A stretch of 64,000 nucleotides of DNA, taken from NCBI RefSeq assembly GCF_003590645.1, contig NZ_CP031834.1:1-64000 (forward strand), in the 5' to 3' direction. Within the stretch, counting starts at the first letter, position 1. Every line of letters starts with the position of its first letter. The stretch is from Mesorhizobium sp. DCY119. Its GTDB lineage: Bacteria; Pseudomonadota; Alphaproteobacteria; Rhizobiales; Rhizobiaceae. Shown piece after piece: positions 7,715-17,023 of this stretch. Made by a program: the position numbers and the translations under genes. The notes under the pieces were generated by a model, which did no database searches, was not told the origin of the DNA, and saw only the letters and a program-made list of their open reading frames with translations.

Positions 7715-8434
7715 ATGGCAGCCAAACGCAGCGGCGCCCAGGGCAAACGATCTCAACGGAAAAGCGAGCGGCCGCTGCCCGTGCAGGAGCAGCGCGGTGA
7801 ACCGCCGCTTTCGCGCGAACGTATCGTGGCCACCGCGGTAGACCTGCTGGATGCTCAAGGGCTCGACGGAATGACGATGCGTCGGCTGGCCGATCGCCTC
7901 GGCTCGGGCGTGATGAGCCTGTATTGGCATGTCGACAACAAAGAAGATGTCTTCGATCTGGCACTCGACTCGGTGCTCGAATATCGCGGACAGCCGCAAA
8001 CGGCCGAGCCTCAAGACTGGCGCCAGGAAGTCGTTCATATGCTCGATGACTGGCGCGCCAGCATGCTGCGCCATCCCTGGTCGGTATCGCTGTTGCCGCG
8101 CCGGGCGCTTGGCCCGAACATCCTCAGTCTCCTGGAACTGCTGGGCAAGACCTTGTCCAAAGCCGGTGTAGCGGACGCAGATATGAACGCCGCGATATGG
8201 TCGCTCTGGAATTATGTGATGGGCGCTACCATAACCCGAGCGAGCTTCGACGTCTCGGACGACGACAGGGCGGCCGCGCAGCAGCGCCTTACACGTCGCA
8301 GCGAACTCTACCCGACGATCGAACGCTCGCGCCTGCTGTTGGATAACGATTGGGACGGTGCTTTCCGGAAAGGCCTCGGCTTCCTGCTCGATGGCCTCTC
8401 TCCAAAGCCGGGGCTCAAACCTGCCGGGCGATAG
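7715..8434 (+). CDS. TetR-family transcriptional regulator (TetR_C class)
   Basis: From ATG 7715 (GGGGAAG ribosome site) the protein is 239 residues. The HTH is at about 28-70 (LSRERIVATAVDLLDAQGLDG, MTMRRLADRLGSGVMSLYWHV), with the YWHV tail typical of the classic TetR subgroup. The C-terminal ligand domain is helical (PWSVSLLPRRALGPNILSLLELL). A GTG at 7607 would add 36 residues that run through the operator sites, so it was rejected. It probably represses itself and the divergent RidA-like gene. Its last 20 bases overlap the tail of the agmatinase-like gene on the other strand. Confidence 0.87.
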   Translation: MAAKRSGAQGKRSQRKSERPLPVQEQRGEPPLSRERIVATAVDLLDAQGLDGMTMRRLADRLGSGVMSLYWHVDNKEDVFDLALDSVLEYRGQPQTAEPQDWRQEVVHMLDDWRASMLRHPWSVSLLPRRALGPNILSLLELLGKTLSKAGVADADMNAAIWSLWNYVMGATITRASFDVSDDDRAAAQQRLTRRSELYPTIERSRLLLDNDWDGAFRKGLGFLLDGLSPKPGLKPAGR

Positions 8435-9326
8435 CGCCGATCGCGTTGACGAGAAGGCGCGCGGCGGTCAGGGCCGACAGGCCATCAATGTCGGCGGGCG
8501 GATAGAGCTCGACTAGATCGAATCCTGCGATCCTGGCGCGCCTGCCGAGGCCCGCGATCAGGTCGATAACCTGTGTGTAGGTGAGGCCGCCGGGCGTACG
8601 CGCCGCCACGCCCGGCATGATGCCGGGATCGAGGCCGTCGCAGTCGAGGGTGACGATGACACGGGCTCCTTGCGGAATATGCCGCAGAGCGGTGTCGATG
8701 CCCTCGGCATGAACCTCGCGGGCGGTGACGAAGCGGCTGCCGTAGCGCTGCGCCGCTTCAATCTCGGCGAGGCGCGCGCTGCCGACGCTGCGCAGGCCGA
8801 CCTGCACCATGCCGGCGACATGCGCCATCTCGCTCGCCCGCCGCATCGGGTTCGAATAGCCGTAGCGCTCGCCCTTCACCTCATCGCGCCAGTCGATATG
8901 GGCGTCGATCTGCAGGATCCAGACCGGACCGTGCTCGGCGAAGCCGGCGAGGAAGGGAATGACCACGGAATCATCGCCGCCGATGAGGATCGGCACCGCC
9001 GGCAAGGCCAGGACCTCGCGCGTCTTGGCCTCGATCCGGGCCCGGTTGCCGGCATTGTCATGCATGGTGGTCGCGATGTCGCCGGTGTCGATGCAGCAGG
9101 CCGGCTTGCCGTCGAACAGCGGACCGCCGAGATCGAAATCCCAGTGCTCGACCAGCGCGGCATCCGCCTGGCTCGCAGCGCGGATGGCGTTGGCGGCCAA
9201 CTCATAGCCGTTGCTGTCCTCGCCGGGATAGGTGCTGCCGTGAGCGGCTCCGAAGATGACCGCACGGGGCATGAGGCCATCAGCGAGGCGATCAGGAAGG
9301 CCGAGAAAGGAAGGTGAGCTGGTCAT
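8415..9326 (-). CDS. Arginase/agmatinase-family ureohydrolase
   Basis: A 303-residue protein with the binuclear manganese site of ureohydrolases: IGGDDSVVIPF, LQIDAHIDWRD, VTLDCDGLDP and the late Glu in FDLVELYPPAD. The family hydrolyses guanidino compounds (arginine, agmatine, guanidinobutyrate) to urea. GGDDS rather than GGDHS shows the usual first metal-ligand His replaced by Asp, a variant seen in some agmatinase-like proteins, so the substrate is uncertain. The start at 9326 has a weak ribosome site, and ATG at 9272 is an alternative. Confidence 0.85.
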   Translation of the reverse strand: MTSSPSFLGLPDRLADGLMPRAVIFGAAHGSTYPGEDSNGYELAANAIRAASQADAALVEHWDFDLGGPLFDGKPACCIDTGDIATTMHDNAGNRARIEAKTREVLALPAVPILIGGDDSVVIPFLAGFAEHGPVWILQIDAHIDWRDEVKGERYGYSNPMRRASEMAHVAGMVQVGLRSVGSARLAEIEAAQRYGSRFVTAREVHAEGIDTALRHIPQGARVIVTLDCDGLDPGIMPGVAARTPGGLTYTQVIDLIAGLGRRARIAGFDLVELYPPADIDGLSALTAARLLVNAIGAIARQV

Positions 9327-9535
9327 TTCTTGATGATCTTGATGATTGAGGGGCGGGATGGAGGCCCTTTGCGGCAGGGGCGAAATCCTGCGCCAAGCCT
9401 ATGAAGTCGCAAGATTAGCCCGTTTGGAAGTTTTTGGAACTATTTGTGCGCGCTTAATTACGGCGCTGTTCGCATCCTGCAGAATTCAGCCTCTTTCAGG
9501 TCAAGGGCTCCGGCCCTCAACCATAGGAGGTTGCC

Positions 9536-9712
9536 ATGAACGATACATTTGCGTCCGCCCCACGAAGCATCATCGCGACCTGGAGCGAGCGGATACGCTT
9601 TCGCTGGAACCTTGAGAAAATGGCGAAGGCCAATCCCCATTTGATCGAGGATATCGGCCTGACGAAACGACAGGCCGAGGCTGAGATCGCCAAGCGCTTC
9701 TGGCAAGCATAG
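9536..9712 (+). CDS. DUF1127 small basic protein
   Basis: A 58-residue protein too short for most callers. It ends with the DUF1127 pattern IRFRWNLEKMAKANPHLIEDIGLTKRQAEAEIAKRFW. A strong AGGAGG ribosome site lies 6 bases before ATG. Alphaproteobacterial relatives of this type bind RNA or affect phosphate and carbon metabolism, but no function can be assigned here. Confidence 0.85.
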   Translation: MNDTFASAPRSIIATWSERIRFRWNLEKMAKANPHLIEDIGLTKRQAEAEIAKRFWQA

Positions 9713-9794
9713 GCGAATGCCGCAATGAAAGCCGGTCGCAGTTTCTACTTGCCGCTGTGGTTCGCCGGCAAGGTCTGCGAGACCGGCTCGTCGT

Positions 9795-10460
9795 TCAGCC
9801 GCCGCGAACCGCCAGCGCGATCGCCTCGCGCAGTTCCTCCATGCCGTCGCCCTTCTCCGAAGAGGTGGCGATGACGGTGGGAAAGGCAGCCGCACGCTTG
9901 CGAATCTTTTCCAGCGTCTCGGTGATCAGGCGCGGCACGCCGGCCGCCTTGATCTTGTCGGTCTTGGTCAAAACGATCTGGTAGGAGACGGCGGCCTTGT
10001 CGAGAAGGGTCAACACGTCCTCGTCATTCTTCTTGATGCCATGGCGCGCATCGATCAGGACATAGACGCGCTTCAGCGTGACCCGCCCCTTGAGATAGTC
10101 GAAGACTAGCTTGGTCCATTCGTCGACCTGATCCTTCGGCGCCTTGGCGTAGCCGTAGCCCGGCATGTCGACCAGCGCCATCGGCGGAAGATCGTCGCCC
10201 ACCCCCGAAAAGCCGTCCGGCACGAAATAGTTGAGCTCCTGCGTACGCCCGGGCGTGTTGGACGTGCGCGCAAGGCCCTTCTGCCCGACCAGCCCGTTGA
10301 TCAGCGAAGACTTGCCGACATTGGAGCGCCCGGCAAAGGCGATCTCGGGCGGACCTTCCGGCGGCAGGAACTTCATCGACGGGACGCCGCGGATGAAAAT
10401 CCATGTGTTGGTGAAGAGGCTGCTCGCCACCGGCAGGCTCGACTTTGTGTATTCGCTCAA
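9795..10460 (-). CDS. engB: Ribosome biogenesis GTPase EngB (YihA/YsxC)
   Basis: A 221-residue TRAFAC GTPase with G1 [10 protein letters not shown]2 [11 protein letters not shown]3 VDMPGYG, G4 TKTD and a G5-like ATSSEKG. It helps assemble the large ribosomal subunit. The start is a TTG at 10460 overlapping the TGA of the acetyltransferase gene as TTGA. The extra N-terminal segment ([20 protein letters not shown]) is conserved in rhizobial EngB, which supports this start over the Met at 10376. In many relatives engB directly follows yidC; here two genes lie between. Confidence 0.93.
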   Translation of the reverse strand: MSEYTKSSLPVASSLFTNTWIFIRGVPSMKFLPPEGPPEIAFAGRSNVGKSSLINGLVGQKGLARTSNTPGRTQELNYFVPDGFSGVGDDLPPMALVDMPGYGYAKAPKDQVDEWTKLVFDYLKGRVTLKRVYVLIDARHGIKKNDEDVLTLLDKAAVSYQIVLTKTDKIKAAGVPRLITETLEKIRKRAAAFPTVIATSSEKGDGMEELREAIALAVRGG

Positions 10461-11095
10461 TTCGCTTGCTCCAGCCGGGAAATGTCGGCGCCGCGTATGG
10501 CATCAAGGTTACGCGTCACCTTGTCAACCGGCCAATCCCACCAGGCCACCCTCAGCAGGCGATCGACGGTCCTTCTGTCGAAGCGCGTCTTGACGACTTT
10601 GGCCGGATTGCCGGCAACGATGGAGTAAGGCGGCACGTCATGAGTAACGACTGCACGCGCGGCAACGATCGAGCCATCTCCGATGGTGACGCCCGGCATG
10701 ATCAGCGCCTCCATGGCGATCCAGACGTCATTGCCGATCACAGTATCGCCGCGCACCTCCTTGGACCATGTGGCGGGGTCAAACCCCTCCTCCCAGCCGT
10801 GGCCGAAGATGTTGAACGGATAGGTCGAAAAGCCGGACATGGCATGGTTGGCGCCGTTCATGATGAATTTCGCGCCTTCAGCGATTGCGCAGTACTTCCC
10901 GATGGTCAGCTTGTCGCCGATGAAGGGGTAATGATGCAGCACGCATTTCTCGACGAAGCGGTCGGGACCTTCGGGATCGTCGTAATAGGTGAAATCGCCG
11001 ATTTCGATGTTTTCAGCGTCGACAAGCGCCTTGAGGAAGCCGACGCGCGGGTGAAGCGGCATCGGGTGTTTGATGGATGGATTGGGACCAGTCAT
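10457..11095 (-). CDS. CatB-type O-acetyltransferase (left-handed beta-helix)
   Basis: A 212-residue hexapeptide-repeat acetyltransferase. It shows [46 protein letters not shown] (the active-site His in NHAM) and the repeats [33 protein letters not shown]. This is the xenobiotic acetyltransferase/VatD-CatB family, which uses acetyl-CoA to acetylate antibiotics or sugars. ATG at 11095 was chosen because the longer frame lacks family homology. It overlaps engB by 4 bases, so the two form an operon. Confidence 0.88.
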   Translation of the reverse strand: MTGPNPSIKHPMPLHPRVGFLKALVDAENIEIGDFTYYDDPEGPDRFVEKCVLHHYPFIGDKLTIGKYCAIAEGAKFIMNGANHAMSGFSTYPFNIFGHGWEEGFDPATWSKEVRGDTVIGNDVWIAMEALIMPGVTIGDGSIVAARAVVTHDVPPYSIVAGNPAKVVKTRFDRRTVDRLLRVAWWDWPVDKVTRNLDAIRGADISRLEQAN

Positions 11096-11344
11096 GGCAA
11101 GTTCCGTCGAGATGGGTTCGCAAGGGGTGAAATGATGCGATCCGCTCCGGCGCATTTGACGCCTGACGAAAACGGATCTCGCTTAACCGACCATCGAAAC
11201 AACTCCTGTTGGTGACCTGTTTAGCCGGGAGACCCCGGTGCGTCCACAATGAATTGCCGATCGCTGCAGGAACGGCATTTATGCGACCGCTGTTGCTTCT
11301 GGAGAATTTCGGCTACTTTCAGCGGCAAGTGCGCGGAAAATTCC

Positions 11345-11971
11345 ATGCTCGCAATATCTTCAATAGCAGTTGCGCTCATCGTCGCCGGTCTTGTCATCGT
11401 GATTCTGACCGACATACGAACGGACGGCGCAGTGACCTGGATCGGTACGCTCCGGGAATGGCAAACCATGCTCGGAACGCTGATAGGCTTTGCGACGGCA
11501 GCGGGCATTCTGGCGCTAAGCACTGCTTTCCAGCAGGAAACGACGGCTCAGCGAAACGCCGAGGCAACCGTCCATGCCGGCCACGCACTCGCCGTTGAGG
11601 CCAGAAGCATGAACGACGTGCTTCAGAGGGTACGACAAACCGCGGCAACCTTTCACGCCGTCAGCGGCGATGCGGCGGCGGTCGGTTCAGCCGGCTGCTC
11701 CGGCGTCATCGAAGAACTGGACAACGCCTTCGTGCGGTCCACCCCGATCTACGATTCGATAGCACCCAAGCTGGCGGATTTCGGCGATCCCAACCTTGCT
11801 CTTTTCGTGAATTTCTACGCGACCCATTCCGGCATCCTCCGCGATGCCGACTACTACGTCAGCAAGGGATGCCCGCCTACCAGACCCGAGGTCGCCACGC
11901 AGTTCATGAAAAGGCTGGATGACGCCAACGACTATTATCAGCGGATCGCCAAGATCTACGGCATTAATTGA
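11345..11971 (+). CDS. Membrane protein of unknown function
   Basis: A 208-residue protein of a family I do not recognise. The N-terminus has a hydrophobic helix (ISSIAVALIVAGLVIVILTD, about 4-24) and a second weaker one (MLGTLIGFATAAGILALSTAF, about 40-60), then a soluble helical tail with a coiled-coil start (QQETTAQRNAEATVHAGHALAVEARSMNDVLQRV). The layout suggests an inner-membrane anchor with a cytoplasmic or periplasmic helical domain. It is convergent with yidC and they share a terminator. Confidence 0.6.
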   Translation: MLAISSIAVALIVAGLVIVILTDIRTDGAVTWIGTLREWQTMLGTLIGFATAAGILALSTAFQQETTAQRNAEATVHAGHALAVEARSMNDVLQRVRQTAATFHAVSGDAAAVGSAGCSGVIEELDNAFVRSTPIYDSIAPKLADFGDPNLALFVNFYATHSGILRDADYYVSKGCPPTRPEVATQFMKRLDDANDYYQRIAKIYGIN

Positions 11972-12010
11972 GCGGTTCAAGGAACGGCAATCCCTTGATG
12001 CTACGAAACA

Positions 12011-12038
12011 AAAAAGCCCCGGCATGCCGGGGCTTTTT
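12011..12038. terminator. Bidirectional Rho-independent terminator
   Basis: A perfect 28-base palindrome with A-run, GC-rich stem (GCCCCGGCA/TGCCGGGGC) and T-run lies between the convergent membrane-protein gene and yidC. It can stop transcription from both sides. Confidence 0.92.
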
Positions 12039-12053
12039 CGATCGGGGGTCCCG

Positions 12054-13871
12054 CTATTCAGCGGGCGACGGTTTCTTCTTGAACAAGGCCACGAGGTTGT
12101 CCCAGAGCTCGATCTTGGCGCCCTGGCGCTTCATGATGATGCCCTGCTGCAGGATCGACAGCGAGTTGTTCCACGCCCAGTAGATGACGAGGCCCGCCGG
12201 GAACGATGCCAGCATGAAGGTGAAGATCACCGGCATCCAGGTGAAGATCATCGCCTGCGTCGGGTCCGGCGGCGTCGGGTTCATGCGCATCTGCAGGAAC
12301 ATGGTGACGCCCATGATGAGCGGCCATACGCCGATATGGAGGTACTGCGGCACCATGAACGGCAGCAAGCCGAACAGGTTGAACAGCGAGGTCGGATCGG
12401 GCGCGGCCAGATCCTGAATCCAGCCGAAGAACGGCGCATGGCGCATTTCGATAGTGATGTAGAGCACCTTGTAGAGCGCGAAGAAGACCGGGATCTGGAT
12501 CAGCACCGGCCAGCAGCCGGCCAGCGGATTGATCTTCTCCGTCTTGTACAGCTCCATCATCGCCTGCTGCTGCTTCATCTTGTCATCCGCGTATTTCTCG
12601 CGGATTTCCAGCATCTTGGGCTGCACCATCTTCATGTTCGCCATGGACTTGTAGGACTTGTTGGCGAGCGGGAAGAAGATGGCCTTGACGATAACGGTGG
12701 TGGCGAGGATCGACAGGCCGAAATTGCCGAGCAGCTTGTAGAGCGTGTCGATCAGCCAGAACATCGGCTTGGTGATGAAATAGAACCAGCCCCAGTCAAT
12801 CAGGAGATTGAACTGGCGGATGTTGCGGTCCTTCTCATAGCCATTGATCTTGGCCACTTCCTTGGCGCCGGCGAAGACCATGGTCTCAACGGTTGCCGAC
12901 TGACCGGCATCGACGGTCAGCGGGTCGGTCATGTAGTCGGACTGATAGCGCGGGCGGCCTTCGCTGAAATAGCTGAAGCGCGGCTGAAACGCCTGCTTCT
13001 CGGAAGGCACCATGGCCACGGCCCAATATTTATCGGTGATGCCGAGCCAGCCATCATTCGACTTGCCGGGAACGACCTGCTTGTCCTTCTCGATCGCCGA
13101 ATATTTGATCTCGTGCAGGCCGTCTTCGCCGGTCACGCCGATCAGGCCTTCATGCAGCACGTAGACGCTTGCCGTGGTCGGCTTGTCGAAGCGAATGACG
13201 CGGCCGTAGTTGGAGAGCGTCACTGGTGCCTGACCAGCGTTGGAGACCGTGTCGGAGACCGTGAACATATAGTCGGAATCGACGCTGATCGTGCGCTTGA
13301 ACGTCAGGCCCTTGTCGTTGGTGTAGGTCAGCGTGACGGGCGATGTCGGGGTCAGCGTAGCGCCGGCGTCGGCGGTCCAGACCGTATCGGGACCGGGCAC
13401 AGCCCCCGTTGCCTCGTTGCCGACGAAGCCGATCTCGGCGTAGTAGCCGTTCGGCAATGCGGCCGGATTGAGCAGATCGATCTCGGGCGAGCTGTTGTCG
13501 ACCGTCAGGTGATAATCCTTCAGGAGAAGATCGTCGATGCGCGCGCCGGTCAGATTGATCGAGCCGGCAAGGCTCGGCGTGTCGATCTTGACGCGCTGCG
13601 AGGAACCAACGGTCTGGTCGCGGCTCACCGAGGTGGCGCCGTCGACGCCCGGAATAGCGGGAACCGCGCCCGGCGTAGCAGGAACATCAGCGCCCGTAGC
13701 GCCCTGACCGGCCGGCTGCTGGGCCTTCTTTTCGGCTTCGACGCGCTGGGCTTCGATCTGTGCGGTCTGACGCTCGCGCTCGATGCGCGGGTTCATGTAG
13801 AACACCTGCCACAGGGTCAGGATCAGCACCGAAAGCGCGATCGTGATGAAGAAATTCCGGTTGTTTTCCAT
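12054..13871 (-). CDS. yidC: Membrane protein insertase YidC
   Basis: A 605-residue protein of normal Gram-negative length. It has an N-terminal membrane anchor (FFITIALSVLILTLWQVFYM), a large periplasmic P1 domain (about 90-370) and the conserved C-terminal core with five helices (GNFGLSILATTVIVKAIFFPL; MKMVQPKMLEIREKYADD; NPLAGCWPVLIQIPVFFALYKVL; FMLASFPAGLVIYWAWNN). The conserved membrane Arg/Lys is in the KAIFFPL region. It inserts proteins into the inner membrane alone or with SecYEG. It lies 9 bases after rnpA in the standard rpmH-rnpA-yidC order. Confidence 0.97.
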   Translation of the reverse strand: MENNRNFFITIALSVLILTLWQVFYMNPRIERERQTAQIEAQRVEAEKKAQQPAGQGATGADVPATPGAVPAIPGVDGATSVSRDQTVGSSQRVKIDTPSLAGSINLTGARIDDLLLKDYHLTVDNSSPEIDLLNPAALPNGYYAEIGFVGNEATGAVPGPDTVWTADAGATLTPTSPVTLTYTNDKGLTFKRTISVDSDYMFTVSDTVSNAGQAPVTLSNYGRVIRFDKPTTASVYVLHEGLIGVTGEDGLHEIKYSAIEKDKQVVPGKSNDGWLGITDKYWAVAMVPSEKQAFQPRFSYFSEGRPRYQSDYMTDPLTVDAGQSATVETMVFAGAKEVAKINGYEKDRNIRQFNLLIDWGWFYFITKPMFWLIDTLYKLLGNFGLSILATTVIVKAIFFPLANKSYKSMANMKMVQPKMLEIREKYADDKMKQQQAMMELYKTEKINPLAGCWPVLIQIPVFFALYKVLYITIEMRHAPFFGWIQDLAAPDPTSLFNLFGLLPFMVPQYLHIGVWPLIMGVTMFLQMRMNPTPPDPTQAMIFTWMPVIFTFMLASFPAGLVIYWAWNNSLSILQQGIIMKRQGAKIELWDNLVALFKKKPSPAE

Positions 13872-13880
13872 CGAAAACCC

Positions 13881-14234
13881 TTAACGCGTTCCGCGAATTC
13901 GTCGTTTGAGCTCGGCAGCAAGCTCATCGAAAGGAGCCGTCAGGATATCTTCCCGCCCGACGATCACATAGTCCTTGCCAGGCTGCATGTCACCTGCGGC
14001 ATGGACGCGAACCGCCTCCTTGAGGCGGCGGCGGATGCGATTGCGAACAACCGCATTTCCGACCTTCTTGGTGACCGTGAAGCCGACTCGCGGTGCTTCC
14101 GTCACGCCGCGATCCAGGACTTCCATGAGGAAAAGCCGCCCGCGGCGCTTTTCACCACGCCGGACGGCAAGAAATTCAGCTCGCTTGCGAAGCCGCAGCG
14201 GAGGCAGAAATTCTGACTTGCCGTTATCCGGCAA
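13881..14234 (-). CDS. rnpA: Ribonuclease P protein component
   Basis: A 117-residue basic protein with the RnpA signature [23 protein letters not shown] and the early [13 protein letters not shown] segment. It binds the RNase P RNA and helps mature tRNA 5' ends. It lies 18 bases downstream of rpmH and 9 bases upstream of yidC, a near-universal bacterial cluster. Confidence 0.96.
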   Translation of the reverse strand: MPDNGKSEFLPPLRLRKRAEFLAVRRGEKRRGRLFLMEVLDRGVTEAPRVGFTVTKKVGNAVVRNRIRRRLKEAVRVHAAGDMQPGKDYVIVGREDILTAPFDELAAELKRRIRGTR

Positions 14235-14252
14235 CGGTCTCTTCTCTTCTTC

Positions 14253-14387
14253 TTATGCGGACAGCCGCTTGCGGCCGCGGTTGCGGCGAGCTGCGACGAC
14301 GCCGCGACCACCCTTGGTGGCCATGCGCGCACGGAAACCGTGCCGACGCTTACGGACGAGTTTAGATGGCTGATAGGTACGCTTCAT
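14253..14387 (-). CDS. rpmH: 50S ribosomal protein L34
   Basis: A 44-residue protein beginning [20 protein letters not shown] and ending [11 protein letters not shown], the invariant L34 pattern. It is the first gene of the rpmH-rnpA-yidC group. Confidence 0.98.
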   Translation of the reverse strand: MKRTYQPSKLVRKRRHGFRARMATKGGRGVVAARRNRGRKRLSA

Positions 14388-14729
14388 TTGTTTTAATACC
14401 GCGGTGTGCGGCCCTTCTTGTATCTGTCACTCATGTAACAGGAGCTGTGCCGGGCTTATCTTGGCGCAATGCAAATTGCGCCGGACGAAGGGCCCGAGCG
14501 TGTGCGGGCTTATAGAAAGAAGGTTTCGCTGAGTCAATCGCCGGATTTGCGGCTGCCACCGCACCGTAAAATGCGTCACGGCGGGGTGAGCATTTCGTGA
14601 AACGCGATCAACAGACGGTGAGTTTATACGAGAACTGCTTGCTTCGGCGGCTTTTGTCTATCAACTGAACCCAGGCGGACCGGCCTCTTGCCGCGGTAAC
14701 CCGCGCAGGACGATGATGGAAGCGAGACG
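14388..14729. other. Intergenic region upstream of rpmH with a perfect hairpin
   Basis: This 342-base gap separates rpmH from the divergent TVP38 gene and must hold both promoters. The only clear structure is a perfect inverted repeat at 14463-14482: GGCGCAAT, a four-base loop (GCAA on the plus strand), and ATTGCGCC. It lies about 75 bases before the rpmH ATG and could be in its leader RNA. No other signal is evident. Confidence 0.5.
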
Positions 14730-15500
14730 GTGAACCAAAAGGCTGCCGGAGCCAATATTAGCGGAAACTGCGATGGCGGCATGCCCGAACCGGGGCGCTG
14801 GCATTTTGTTCCGCTCGCAATCATAGCTGCAGGCCTCGTGCTTGGCTACGCACTGGGCTGGCACCAATATCTGTCGCTGGACTATCTTGGCCAAAGCCGG
14901 CAAGCCTTGAAGGCCTTCGTGGCGGCCAATCCTGTCATCGCGCCGCTCGGCTTCGTGGTCCTCTATACACTTGCCGTCGCCTTCTCCTTTCCGGCCGCTT
15001 CCGTCCTGACGATCTTCGGCGGCTTCCTGTTCGGCTGGCTGTTTGGCGGCGTGCTCGCCATTGTCGGCGCGACGGTTGGCGCCACGATCATCTTCATGGC
15101 AGCGCGCACCTTCTGCTCCGGCTATGTGAGAGAGCGCGTCGGCAGCGTGGCAACCAAACTCTCGCGCGGCTTCGAAAAGAATGCCTTTGCCTATCTCCTC
15201 GTGCTGCGGATAGCACCGTTCGTGCCGTTCTTCATCGTCAACATCGCCCCGGCGCTGTTCAAGGTACGCCTGCGCACCTACATCGTCGCAACCTTCATAG
15301 GCATCATGCCGGGCGCATTCGCCTATGCCTGGCTCGGGCAGGGCTGCGACAGCGTGCTCATCGCGGCCAGGAACGCCGGCCAGCAGGCAACCATACGCGA
15401 CCTGGTCACACCGCAGATCACCATCGCCTTCGTGGCCCTTGCGCTTGTCGCGGCACTTGCCGCCGTCGTAAAGAAGGTATGGATATCACGCATGCTGTGA
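14730..15500 (+). CDS. TVP38/TMEM64 (DedA/VTT) membrane protein
   Basis: A 256-residue protein with about six hydrophobic segments and the VTT-domain signature FSFPAASVLTIFGGFLFG and GATVGATIIFMAARTF, then RIAPFVPFFIVNIAPALFKVRLRTYIVATFIGIMPGAFAY. The family is linked to lipid scrambling or small-molecule transport. The start is GTG at 14730; ATG at 14781 is possible and keeps all membrane segments. It lies 61 bases before the flavin oxidoreductase gene, a pairing (sometimes a fusion) seen in other bacteria, so the two probably work together. Confidence 0.85.
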   Translation: MNQKAAGANISGNCDGGMPEPGRWHFVPLAIIAAGLVLGYALGWHQYLSLDYLGQSRQALKAFVAANPVIAPLGFVVLYTLAVAFSFPAASVLTIFGGFLFGWLFGGVLAIVGATVGATIIFMAARTFCSGYVRERVGSVATKLSRGFEKNAFAYLLVLRIAPFVPFFIVNIAPALFKVRLRTYIVATFIGIMPGAFAYAWLGQGCDSVLIAARNAGQQATIRDLVTPQITIAFVALALVAALAAVVKKVWISRML

Positions 15501-15561
15501 CTCGCGGCAGCCGGAATTCGATCCGCATCCGCCTTCCTGCCCTGCTTTCACAAGGGACCTC

Positions 15562-16989
15562 ATGACGCAAACGCTTACCCCGGACATCTGTGTGATCGGC
15601 GCCGGGTCAGGCGGTCTGTCGGTCGCGGCGGCAGCCGCTGCGTTCGGCGTCCATGTCGTTCTGATCGAAAAGGGCAAGATGGGAGGCGACTGCCTCAACT
15701 ATGGCTGCGTGCCCTCCAAGGCACTGATCGCGGCTGCAAAACAGGCGCATGCCATGCGAGGCGGCGCCGGGTTCGGCATCGCTCCGGTTGAGCCGGAAAT
15801 CGACTTCGAGGCGGTGCATCGACATATCCACGAGGTGATCGCATCGATCGCTCCCAATGATTCCGTCGGACGGTTCGCCGCACTCGGCGTCCATGTGATC
15901 CAAGCGGAAGCCCGCTTTAAGGATGCCCGGACGGTCATTGCCGGTGATGTCGAAATCCGCGCCCGGCGCTTCGTCGTAGCCACAGGCTCTTCGCCGCTGA
16001 TCCCACCGATACCGGGGCTCGATTCAACAGATTACCTCACCAACGAGACGGTATTCGACCTCACGCAGCGCCCCGGCCATCTCATCATCGTCGGCGGCGG
16101 CCCGATCGGCATGGAATTGGCGCAGGCTTACCATAGGCTTGGTTCGGACGTGACGGTCATCGAGGCGGAGCGCGCGCTCGGCAAGGAAGACCCCGAGATT
16201 TCGGCTATCGCGCTCGCGCGTATCCGCGCCGAAGGCGTCGATATCCGCGAAGGTGCGAAGGTCACGCGCGTCGAAAGCCTTGGTGAAGCCGGTGTGCGCC
16301 TGTTCCTGGAGACTGCTGCCGGTGCGAAAAAGATCGATGGCTCGCATCTTCTGCTGGCGGCGGGACGCTCGGCCAATGTCGCCGGGCTCGACCTCGACAA
16401 GGCAGGCATCCTCCGCGACCAGAAGGGCATCAAGGTCGACGACACGCTGCGCAGCAGCAACCGCCGCCTCTATGCCGTCGGCGATGTCGCGGGCTCGCTG
16501 CAATTCACCCATGTCGCCAACTACCATGCCGGGCTGGTGATACGGGCCATGCTGTTCCGGCTCTCGGCGCGTGAGAACCTCGACATCATTCCGCGCGTCA
16601 CCTTCACCGACCCGGAAATCGCCCATGTCGGCCTTTCCGAAGCCGAAGCCGCCAAAAAGCAAAAGACCATTCGCGTGCTGCGCTGGCCCTATGCCGAAAA
16701 CGATCGCGCCCAGGCGGAGCGAAAGACGCATGGCCATATCAAGCTGGTGACCGATGGGAGAGGCAAAATCCTTGGCGTCTCGATCGTCGGTTCTGGTGCC
16801 GGCGAAATGATAAATTTCTGGTCGCTGGCGCTGTCGAAGAAGCTGGGCGTTCGCGACATCGCCGGCTTTGTCGCGCCTTATCCCACCATGGGCGAAATTG
16901 GCAAACGCGCCGCAATCACCTACTTTACTCCCGCCACGCGCAAGAAGCTGGTTCGGCGCCTGATCGCCTTTCTACGGTATTTCGGCTAG
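15562..16989 (+). CDS. Pyridine nucleotide-disulfide oxidoreductase (MerA/Lpd-like)
   Basis: A 475-residue class I flavoprotein. It has the FAD motif VIGAGSGGLSVAAAAAAFG, the redox disulfide GGDCLNYGCVPSKAL (about Cys42/47), the NAD(P) motif IVGGGPIGMELAQ, the second FAD motif LYAVGDVAG and the dimerisation domain. The C-terminus reads FVAPYPTMGEIGKRA, where dihydrolipoamide dehydrogenase has HxHPTxSE, so the catalytic His is replaced by Tyr and it is not a standard Lpd. It is close to mercuric-reductase-like proteins of unknown substrate that accompany TVP38 genes. Confidence 0.85.
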   Translation: MTQTLTPDICVIGAGSGGLSVAAAAAAFGVHVVLIEKGKMGGDCLNYGCVPSKALIAAAKQAHAMRGGAGFGIAPVEPEIDFEAVHRHIHEVIASIAPNDSVGRFAALGVHVIQAEARFKDARTVIAGDVEIRARRFVVATGSSPLIPPIPGLDSTDYLTNETVFDLTQRPGHLIIVGGGPIGMELAQAYHRLGSDVTVIEAERALGKEDPEISAIALARIRAEGVDIREGAKVTRVESLGEAGVRLFLETAAGAKKIDGSHLLLAAGRSANVAGLDLDKAGILRDQKGIKVDDTLRSSNRRLYAVGDVAGSLQFTHVANYHAGLVIRAMLFRLSARENLDIIPRVTFTDPEIAHVGLSEAEAAKKQKTIRVLRWPYAENDRAQAERKTHGHIKLVTDGRGKILGVSIVGSGAGEMINFWSLALSKKLGVRDIAGFVAPYPTMGEIGKRAAITYFTPATRKKLVRRLIAFLRYFG

Positions 16990-17023
16990 ATAGGCGGCGA
17001 ATCGAGAGTTTGAGACAGGTCGG

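Noticed and set aside
11919-14216. 765-residue open frame on the plus strand across yidC and rnpA
   Set aside because: It is antisense to well-conserved yidC and rnpA, is full of His/Arg/Asp-rich shadow sequence and has no domain.
15562-16989. Naming the flavoprotein dihydrolipoamide dehydrogenase (lpdA)
   Set aside because: The catalytic His-Glu motif at the C-terminus is replaced by YPTMGE, and no dehydrogenase-complex genes are nearby.
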